Below, one piece after another: positions 23,650-30,403 of a stretch of DNA of 64,000 nucleotides. The notes beneath the pieces were generated by a model. That model did not search any database. It saw only the letters and a program-made list of their open reading frames with translations, and had not been told where the DNA came from. The stretch is taken from the NCBI RefSeq assembly GCF_010730055.1, contig NZ_AP022575.1, forward strand, positions 1,674,001 to 1,738,000, written 5' to 3'. The stretch is from Mycobacterium shinjukuense. GTDB lineage: Bacteria > Actinomycetota > Actinomycetes > Mycobacteriales > Mycobacteriaceae. Made by a program: the position numbers and the translations under genes. The first letter of the stretch is position 1; every line of letters starts with the position of its first letter.

Positions 23650-25227
23650 GTGGTGAAGAGGGATCGTGACGAGGTGTTCATCGAGTACACCAAGAGCATC
23701 TGCCCGGTGTGCAAGGTGGTGGTGGACGCGCAGGTCAACATCCGCGACGACAAGGTGTACCTACGCAAGCGTTGCCGCGAGCATGGCGGTTTCGAGGCCC
23801 TGGTGTACGGGGACGCGCAGATGTATGTGGAGTCGGCTCGGTTCAACAAGCCCGGCACCATTCCGTTGCAGTTTCAGACCGAGGTGCGCGACGGCTGCCC
23901 CAGCGACTGCGGGCTGTGTCCGGACCACAAACAACACGCCTGCCTGGGGTTGATCGAGGTCAACACTGGCTGCAACCTGGACTGCCCGATCTGTTTCGCC
24001 GACTCCGGCCACCAGCTCGACGGCTACGCCCTCACGCTGGCGCAGTGTGAGCGCATGCTCGACGCGCTCGTGGCCGCCGAGGGTGAACCCGAAGTCGTGA
24101 TGTTCTCCGGCGGCGAACCGACGATCCATAAGCGGCTTCTCGATTTCGTCGACGCCGCCCAGGCCCGGCCGATCAGGACCGTCATCATCAACACCAACGG
24201 CATCCGGTTGGCATCCGACCGCCACTTCGTCGCCGGGCTGGCCGACCGCAACCGCCCCGGCCGTCCGGTGCATGTTTACCTGCAGTTCGACGGGCTGGAC
24301 GAAGACACCCATCGCGCCCTACGAGGCCGTGATCTGCGCGAGGTCAAACAGCGGGCCCTGGACAACTGCGCCGAGGTGGGCCTGACGGTCAGCCTGGTCG
24401 CCGCGGTGGAACGCGGCCTCAACGAGCACGAGCTGGGCGCGGTCATCCGCCACGGCATGGCGCAGCCCGCGGTGCAATCGGTGGTATTTCAGCCGGTCAC
24501 CCACGCCGGCCGGCATGTGCAGTTCGACCCGCTGACCCGGCTGACCAACTCCGACATCATCCATGGCATCACCGCGCAGCTGCCCGAATGGTTTCAGGCC
24601 GGCGACTTCTTTTCGGTGCCGTGCTGTTTTCCCAGCTGCCGATCGATCACCTACCTGCTCACCGACGGCGAACACGTCGTCCCGATTCCACGGCTGCTGG
24701 AGGTCGAGGACTACCTCGACTACATCTCCAACCGGGTGATCCCCGATCTGGCGATCCGACAGGCGCTGGAGAGCCTGTGGTCGGCGTCGGCGGTGCTGGG
24801 CACCGACATCACCATCGAACAGTTGCACACAGCTGTCCGCGCGTTGGATTGCGCAGACGCCTGCGGAATCAACCTGCCCGACGCCATCGCCCATCTCACC
24901 GACCGGATTTTCGCGATCGTCATCCAGGACTTCCAGGATCCGTACACCCTCAACGTCAAGCAGCTGATGAAATGCTGCGTGCAACAGATCACCCCGGACG
25001 GGCGGCTGATCCCGTTCTGCGCCTACAACTCGGTCGGCTACCGCGAGCAGATCCGCGAACGGCTCACCGGGGTTGCGGTGCCTGACATCGTGCCCAACGC
25101 CGTCCCCCTCGCCGGGATGCTGGCCGACTCCCCGCACGGATCCAAAGTGGCGAACCGCAACGGCGTCCCGCGCAGCGGCGCCGCGCGCGACGCCACCAAC
25201 ACCGGCTCCAAAGCGGTGCCCCGATGA
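23650..25227 (+). CDS. Radical SAM protein of the Tes/MJ0619-like group
   Basis: 525-residue radical SAM enzyme. The 4Fe-4S motif is CNLDCPICF (Cys108, 112, 115). An unusual Cys-rich region precedes it: CPVC (18-21), RCREHGGF (Cys42) and DGCPSDCGLCPDHKQHACLG (Cys83, 87, 90, 98). Late in the protein are VPCCFPSC and a MKCCVQQITPDGRLIPFCAYN block. This arrangement is the one I know from tetraether-lipid synthase (Tes) and the MJ0619 methylase: multiple extra iron-sulfur sites and carbon-carbon bond or methylation chemistry on unreactive carbons. A GTG start at 23650 is chosen; GTG 23653 is alternative. Its stop overlaps the next methyltransferase gene (ATGA). The substrate is unknown; lipid or cofactor modification is a guess. 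Confidence 0.8.
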   Translation: MVKRDRDEVFIEYTKSICPVCKVVVDAQVNIRDDKVYLRKRCREHGGFEALVYGDAQMYVESARFNKPGTIPLQFQTEVRDGCPSDCGLCPDHKQHACLGLIEVNTGCNLDCPICFADSGHQLDGYALTLAQCERMLDALVAAEGEPEVVMFSGGEPTIHKRLLDFVDAAQARPIRTVIINTNGIRLASDRHFVAGLADRNRPGRPVHVYLQFDGLDEDTHRALRGRDLREVKQRALDNCAEVGLTVSLVAAVERGLNEHELGAVIRHGMAQPAVQSVVFQPVTHAGRHVQFDPLTRLTNSDIIHGITAQLPEWFQAGDFFSVPCCFPSCRSITYLLTDGEHVVPIPRLLEVEDYLDYISNRVIPDLAIRQALESLWSASAVLGTDITIEQLHTAVRALDCADACGINLPDAIAHLTDRIFAIVIQDFQDPYTLNVKQLMKCCVQQITPDGRLIPFCAYNSVGYREQIRERLTGVAVPDIVPNAVPLAGMLADSPHGSKVANRNGVPRSGAARDATNTGSKAVPR

Positions 25228-26021
25228 CCATGACGCAGCATGGCATCAAGATGTGTTGTGCCCAAGCATATTCCAGCGACCTCGTCGCGTTGCTGCTCGG
25301 GCAGTCCTACCATCCGGGCGGGGCGGCCCTGACTCGCGTGCTCGCCGAGGCGCTCGGACTGGGTTGCGGCAAGCGGCGAGTGGCCGACGTCGCGTGCGGG
25401 CGCGGCGCCACCGCCCGGCTCCTGGCCAGCGAATACCCGGCGGTCACCGTCGATGGGGTTGACCTCAGCGAGGTCAACGTCAATCGGGCACGAGCCGCTG
25501 TCGCCCAAGCCGGGCTGGCCGAGCGGGTGCGCTTCCACCATGGGGACGCCGAAGAACTCCCGCTGCCCGACGACACCTTCGACGTGCTGGTGTGCGAATG
25601 CGCACTATGCACCTTCCCCGACAAGAGCGCCGCCGCCCACGAGTTCGCGCGGATTCTGCGTCCGGGCGGGCTGGTCGGCATCACCGACGTCACCGTCACC
25701 GACTCCGGCCTACCGGCAGAGCTGACCACACTCACGGCGTGGGTGGCCTGCATCGCCGACGCGCGCCCGCTGACCGACTACACCCGCATCCTCGCCGGGG
25801 CCGGATTGCGCACGCGGCACAGCGAATCCCATGACGTCAGCCTGCTGCGGATGATCGACCGCATCGAGGCCCGCATTACCGCGCTGCGCATCGCCGCGCC
25901 CACCATGCTTGTCGACAATGGTGTCCAGCCCGACCTCGTGCTGACCTACACCCGGCTGGCGCGTACCGCGGTGGAAGCCGGACAGATCGGATACGCGCTG
26001 ATCATCGCCGAGAAGACATGA
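25224..26021 (+). CDS. Class I SAM methyltransferase with N-terminal CC motif
   Basis: 265 residues. The N-terminal HGIKMCCAQAYSSDLVALLL (Cys11-Cys12) is followed by a Rossmann methyltransferase: VADVACGRGATARLL, VDGVDLSEVNVNRAR, GDAEELPLPDDTFDVLV and ILRPGGLVGITDVTV. Distant similarity to arsenite/UbiE-type methyltransferases is plausible. The CC pair and CECALCTF cysteines hint at thiol or metal-related substrates, but this is inference. The ATG overlaps the stop of the Tes-like radical SAM gene by four bases, so both are made together and probably act in one pathway. Confidence 0.85.
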   Translation: MTMTQHGIKMCCAQAYSSDLVALLLGQSYHPGGAALTRVLAEALGLGCGKRRVADVACGRGATARLLASEYPAVTVDGVDLSEVNVNRARAAVAQAGLAERVRFHHGDAEELPLPDDTFDVLVCECALCTFPDKSAAAHEFARILRPGGLVGITDVTVTDSGLPAELTTLTAWVACIADARPLTDYTRILAGAGLRTRHSESHDVSLLRMIDRIEARITALRIAAPTMLVDNGVQPDLVLTYTRLARTAVEAGQIGYALIIAEKT

Positions 26022-26071
26022 CCCGCGTGCGAGCGCCCATGCCGAGGCCTTAGACCTGGGGACGGCGCCAG

Positions 26072-27535
26072 CTAAAAGGGCGGTGGCTCCTCGGGGTCGC
26101 CGACGGGTGTTGCACAGGCCGGTGCTTCCACAAGGTGACTAGCCATGCGCTCGTCACGGTTGCGGTGGCGTTCGGTGGTGATGTAGTGGGCGCGGTTTTG
26201 CGCCCGGGTGCCGGCCCGTCGCGGCATCATCGCGGTGGGCTCCGCGCAGCGGTCGGCCCGGGCCTGCTCGGGTGCGGGCGGGTCACCGGTGGGGGTACAC
26301 AGGCTCGGGAACAACAGCGCGCTGCCCGGGGTGGTGACATAGGTCTGGTCACCCGGCAGCGTCCAGATGATGGTGCCGTCGGGCAGTTGTTTGTCCTGCC
26401 AGCCCCAAAAAGTCTTCATCAAATGATGAAATCTGCACAGACACTTGACATTTGACGCATGGGTGGCCCCGCCATCGGCGAACGCGATGGTGTGATCCAG
26501 GTCGCAGTGGGTGGCCGGCCGATCACAACCCGGCGCCCGACAGGTCAGATCCCGGGCCCGCACGAACGCCGCCAGCTTGGCCGAGGGCCGATAACCCGAC
26601 TCCGGCCCGGCCGGGACCAGGATCGGCTGCAGCCGGGCGGTTGCGGCCAACTCGGCCACCAACTCGGCCGGGATCAACCCGTCGCCGCCCAGCAGCGCTG
26701 CCGGTGTCTGGCCGCGGCCCTCCAGGCTGGCCTGCTCGGCCACCACATGAACCACCACCGCCGACACCGGGCGCCCCTCGGCGGCACAGTCGGTGCTACC
26801 GCAGCGGCAGGCCAGCCGATCCGCCCCGGCGGCCAACGCCCCCAGCGCGTCGGCGCGGCGCTGATCTGTGCTGCGCGGATCACCGGCACACACCGTGGCC
26901 ACCAAGGCGTTCAGCCGCGCATCCAGTGCCTGGCCATCGGTGGCATACAGCCGAGCGTGCACGTCGGCCATCCCGTCCGCGGAATTCCAGATCGACACCT
27001 CCCGATCGCGGATCTGCTCACGCGCGCGGCGCACCGCATCCGGGTCGGCCACCGCCACCACCCGATCGATGGCCGCGGCCAGCTTGCCCTGGGTCATCGA
27101 CGGCCAGCGGCCCACCCGCAGCGCCAACTCGGCATCCACCCGCGCCAGTATCTCGGGGTCGGTGATCAAATCGGTGCGATACACCAACGTCTGAAACATC
27201 CGGTAATCGATCTCCCCGGCGACAAACACCTGCCCGACTTTGGGCAGCCGCTCCCGCATCGCCCGCGCATAGTGCAGGTAGCTGCCGGCCAGGGCCAAAC
27301 TCGTCCGAAACGCCGCGGCCACCTCGGCGGCCACCGCCGCCCAGGTATCCACCGCCCAATCCGCGCACTCCCCGCGCTCGACCCGGCGCAGCTCGAACAA
27401 CTCCCCGATCAACGCCAACCGCGCCGCCGCCGCCTGCGCCTCGGCACACCCGGCGGCGCGCATCCGCTCGATCAACCCCCGCGACGTCGGGGTATCGGAA
27501 GGCTCGAAGTAGTCATGCAACCGTTTATCGAACAC
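26072..27535 (-). CDS. 13E12 repeat-family protein, DUF222 plus HNH domain (second copy)
   Basis: 487 residues, same architecture as the copy at 7.1 kb: DUF222 part (DWAVDTWAAVAAEVAAAFRTS, YARAMRERLPKVGQVFVAG) and HNH motif (CRAPGCDRPATHCDLDH, CRFHHLMKTFWGW), ending in EEPPPF like the first copy (DDPPPF). The two proteins are clearly homologous but well diverged. GTG start at 27535 lies inside a LexA box; an upstream ATG at 27571 would add 12 residues. It is inverted relative to the first copy, so the 8.6-26 kb segment is flanked by inverted 13E12 elements. Confidence 0.88.
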   Translation of the reverse strand: MFDKRLHDYFEPSDTPTSRGLIERMRAAGCAEAQAAAARLALIGELFELRRVERGECADWAVDTWAAVAAEVAAAFRTSLALAGSYLHYARAMRERLPKVGQVFVAGEIDYRMFQTLVYRTDLITDPEILARVDAELALRVGRWPSMTQGKLAAAIDRVVAVADPDAVRRAREQIRDREVSIWNSADGMADVHARLYATDGQALDARLNALVATVCAGDPRSTDQRRADALGALAAGADRLACRCGSTDCAAEGRPVSAVVVHVVAEQASLEGRGQTPAALLGGDGLIPAELVAELAATARLQPILVPAGPESGYRPSAKLAAFVRARDLTCRAPGCDRPATHCDLDHTIAFADGGATHASNVKCLCRFHHLMKTFWGWQDKQLPDGTIIWTLPGDQTYVTTPGSALLFPSLCTPTGDPPAPEQARADRCAEPTAMMPRRAGTRAQNRAHYITTERHRNRDERMASHLVEAPACATPVGDPEEPPPF

Positions 27536-27543
27536 GTGTGCGA
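27528..27543. promoter_or_regulatory. LexA (SOS) box over the start of the second 13E12-family gene
   Basis: TCGAACACGTGTGCGA matches TCGAAC-N4-GTTCGA with one mismatch and spans the GTG start at 27533-27535. The same arrangement occurs at the first copy (7101-7116). Confidence 0.72.
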
Positions 27544-27659
27544 GTCTACCGGAACCCCCCGACAAGTGCACGGCTGGCGAGATCGGTTGGGTTCGATGGC
27601 ACGGCTCCTCAGCGGCCCGTCCCGGCCCGCATCGTCGCCAGACCGGTAGCGTCGGCCCC

Positions 27660-27878
27660 GTGGCGCACCTGCTCAGAGCCGAGGCCGTACAACTGGCATA
27701 TCCCGCTCAGGTGGTATTCGAGTCGGTCACACTCGGGGTGAACGACGGCGCGCGCATCGGCATCGTGGGACGAAACGGCGACGGCAAATCCAGCCTGCTA
27801 AACCTGCTCACCGGCCAACTGCAACCAGACTACGGTACCGAGTCACCCGCCGCGGCGGCTTGCGGGTCGGTGCGCTAA
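27660..27878 (+). pseudogene. N-terminal stump of an ABC-F ATPase
   Basis: MAHLLRAEAVQLAYPAQVVF and the Walker A GIVGRNGDGKSSLLNLLTGQ are the start of an ABC-F translation-factor type ATPase (two ATPase domains, about 550 residues, antibiotic-resistance and ribosome-associated class). The frame then breaks near 27838 and stops at 27878. In the neighbouring frame the expected continuation (RVTRRGGLRVGAL) is still readable and runs into the cyp139 leader. The other 85 percent of the gene is missing. In M. tuberculosis this place holds the split genes Rv1667c/Rv1668c, so gene decay here appears recurrent. Confidence 0.8.
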
Positions 27879-27901
27879 TTAGAGCTCTCGGAGGCACTCG
27901 A

Positions 27902-29203
27902 GTGAATGGGTATCGGACGGTGCCGTATTGGCCCGGCGAAGCGCTGCTGGCGCTGTATCGACGCCGCGGCCCGGTGATCAACTCCGGAATCGGCATGCAC
28001 GGCTACACCTATCTGCTGGGCGCCGAGGCGAATAAGTTCGTGTTCGCCAATGCCGATGCGTTCAGCTGGCGGCAGACCTTCGAAAGCCTGATTCCGGTCG
28101 ACGGGCCGACCGCGCTGATCGTCAGCGACGGGGAAGATCACCGACGCCGCCGCAGCGTCGTAGCCCCCGGGCTGCGGCACCGGCAGATCCAGGACTACGT
28201 GCAGACTATGGTGTCCGCCGTCGACTCCGTCATCGACGGCTGGCATCCCGGACAGCGGCTGGACCTCTACCAAGAGTTCCGTTCCGCGGTGCGGCGCAGC
28301 ACCGCCGAGAGCCTGTTTGGCCAGCGGCTGGCCATCCACTCCGACTTCCTCGGTGCACAACTGCAGCCCCTGCTGGACCTGACCCACCGGCCGCCGCAGA
28401 TCATGCGGCTACAGCAACGGCTCAACTCGCCCGGCTGGCGGCGGGCGATGGCCGCGCGCAAACGCATCGATGACCTCATCGACGCCCAAGTCGCCGATGC
28501 GCGCACTCAACCGAGACCCGACGACCACCTGCTGACCACGTTGATCACCGGCCGCTCCGAAGAGGGCCCAGCGTTGAGCGACAACGAGATCCGCGATTCC
28601 ATCGTCTCGCTGATCGCCGCCGGGTACGAGACCACCAGCGGCGCGCTGGCCTGGGCGGTCTACACGCTGCTGACTCTGCCGGGTGCCTGGGAGAGCGCCG
28701 CCGACGAGGTGGATCGCGTGCTGGCCGGCCGACCACCCACCCCGGGGAACCTGGGCGAACTCACCTACCTCAACGGCGTTGTCCACGAGACGCTTCGGCT
28801 GTACTCGCCCGGAGTCGTCTCGGCCCGCCGGGTGATGCGGGACCTCGCCTTCGACGGGCACCGCATCCGGGCGGGCAGGTTGCTGATCTTCAGCGCCTAC
28901 GTCACCCACCGGCTGCCCGAATTATGGCCCGCCCCAACCGAATTTCGGCCGCAACGGTGGGACCCCGCGGCACCGGACTACCGCAAGCCCGCGCCGCACG
29001 AGTTCATCCCGTTCAGCGGCGGGTTACATCGGTGCATCGGGGCGGTCATGGCGACCACCGAGATGACGGTGATGCTCGCCCGCCTGGTCGCCAGGACCAC
29101 CCTTCGGTTGCCGGCTCAGCGGGTCCGCGCGGGCCACCTTGCCGCCCTATGCCCGCGGCCTGGCCTGATCGTCGACATCGCCGGCTCAGTGCCAGCGCAA
29201 TAG
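27902..29203 (+). CDS. cyp139: Cytochrome P450 CYP139
   Basis: 433-residue P450 monooxygenase. I-helix oxygen motif AAGYETTSGALAW, ExxR in HETLRLYSPGV, and the heme loop FSGGLHRCIGAVMA with the axial Cys. It is soluble, with no N-terminal anchor. GTG 27902 follows GGAGGCACTC; an upstream in-frame ATG at 27860 lies in ABC-F remnant sequence and is rejected. The gene is convergent with pks11, overlapping its 3' end by 18 bases. Association with the polyketide genes suggests it hydroxylates the polyketide product, which is inference. Confidence 0.92.
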   Translation: MNGYRTVPYWPGEALLALYRRRGPVINSGIGMHGYTYLLGAEANKFVFANADAFSWRQTFESLIPVDGPTALIVSDGEDHRRRRSVVAPGLRHRQIQDYVQTMVSAVDSVIDGWHPGQRLDLYQEFRSAVRRSTAESLFGQRLAIHSDFLGAQLQPLLDLTHRPPQIMRLQQRLNSPGWRRAMAARKRIDDLIDAQVADARTQPRPDDHLLTTLITGRSEEGPALSDNEIRDSIVSLIAAGYETTSGALAWAVYTLLTLPGAWESAADEVDRVLAGRPPTPGNLGELTYLNGVVHETLRLYSPGVVSARRVMRDLAFDGHRIRAGRLLIFSAYVTHRLPELWPAPTEFRPQRWDPAAPDYRKPAPHEFIPFSGGLHRCIGAVMATTEMTVMLARLVARTTLRLPAQRVRAGHLAALCPRPGLIVDIAGSVPAQ

Positions 29204-30247
29204 CACGAGTTCCGCGCAGAATCCGGGACCCATCGCCAGCATCAGCCCGGGGCTGCCGCTGGGCGGCGGTTTGGCGATGGTGTCGCGCAGGATATGCAGC
29301 ACCGAGGCCGACGACAGGTTGCCAATTTCACTCAGCGATCGCCAGGTCAGCTCGAGCGCCTCCGGAGGCAGCTCGAGGCTGGTGGTGACCGCGTCGATGA
29401 CCTTGGGACCGCCGGGATGGCTCACCCAGGCGCCGATGTCCTCCTTGGTCAGCCGATGCGCGCCCAGGAAGCCGTTGACGTCGTCGGGTAGGTACCGCTC
29501 GATAAGGGTCGTCAGGTCGGGAGAAAGCCGTAGCTGTAGGCCGTGGGAACCGACGTCCCACCCCATGATGTGCAGCGACTTGGGGTAGAGACAGCTGCGC
29601 GAATCCAGGATGTGTGGACCCCGGGCACCGATCTTCGCGGCACGTCGTTCGCCGACGGCGACCACCGCGGCCGCGCCGTCACCGAACAGGGCGGTCCCCA
29701 CCAGGCCCGACACCGTCGGTTTGACCGCCGGGTAAGTCAGCGAGCATAGCTCAACCGAGATCAGGACCGCGACGCCGTCGGGCGCACCGCGCAGATAGTC
29801 GTGCAAGCGGGCCACTCCCGCCGCCCCGGCCACACAGCCCAGGCCGAATAGCGGCATCCGGCGTACGTCGGGGCGCAGGCCAATTCGGCCGGCGATCCGG
29901 GCATCCAATGACGGCACCGCAACGCCGGTGACCGTCGTGGTGGCGATCATGTCGATGTCTTCGGGTTGCAGGCCGGCCTCATCGAGCGCGCCCATCAGGG
30001 CCTCGATGCCGAGATCGACCGCCTTGTCGAGAAAGATCTCGTTCGCATCCCCAAAGTCGGTCAGCGCCGGGTATTGCTCCAGCGGCAGCACCAAATGGCG
30101 ACTGTTGACTTTGGCGGCAGCGTGCAGACGCCGAACGATCTCCTCGTGCGCCTTGAGACCGGGGAACTCAACACATGTGTCGGTGATCTCACCCTGGCTA
30201 TAGCGGTGCGGTGGCAACGCACCGAACACGCCCGCGATGACGCTCAT
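29186..30247 (-). CDS. pks11: Type III polyketide synthase (chalcone synthase-like) Pks11
   Basis: 353-residue homodimeric type III PKS. Catalytic Cys in FGLGCVAGAAGVARLHDYL, catalytic His/Asn pair in WVSHPGGPKVIDA and LSEIGNLSSASVLHIL, and the C-terminal GPGFCAEL. M. tuberculosis Pks11 makes alkylpyrones from long-chain acyl-CoA and malonyl/methylmalonyl-CoA. It is a close paralog of pks10 at 46.2 kb. It is the last leftward gene of the PKS set but has its own promoter region (157 bases after pks9). Confidence 0.95.
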   Translation of the reverse strand: MSVIAGVFGALPPHRYSQGEITDTCVEFPGLKAHEEIVRRLHAAAKVNSRHLVLPLEQYPALTDFGDANEIFLDKAVDLGIEALMGALDEAGLQPEDIDMIATTTVTGVAVPSLDARIAGRIGLRPDVRRMPLFGLGCVAGAAGVARLHDYLRGAPDGVAVLISVELCSLTYPAVKPTVSGLVGTALFGDGAAAVVAVGERRAAKIGARGPHILDSRSCLYPKSLHIMGWDVGSHGLQLRLSPDLTTLIERYLPDDVNGFLGAHRLTKEDIGAWVSHPGGPKVIDAVTTSLELPPEALELTWRSLSEIGNLSSASVLHILRDTIAKPPPSGSPGLMLAMGPGFCAELVLLRWH

Positions 30248-30303
30248 GCATCTGCCCTCGTTTGTTGCTTACCCGCCCGTCCAGGACTCCCCTCAATATC
30301 CGA

Positions 30304-30347
30304 AGTTTAATCGCCCGATGCGCGGTCGTGCAAAATACGGCCGTATT
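30304..30347 (-). promoter_or_regulatory. pks11 promoter with perfect 14-base palindrome upstream
   Basis: On the minus strand TTGCAC (30333-30328) and TAAACT (30309-30304) are separated by 18 bases. Immediately upstream lies AATACGGCCGTATT (30334-30347), a perfect palindrome well placed for an activator or repressor. The region around TAAACT resembles that of pks10. Confidence 0.6.
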
Positions 30348-30403
30348 CAACATCTGTCGCATTCACACGCGGCGACGTGGACGTAATACGTTGGCGCAAT
30401 GCT

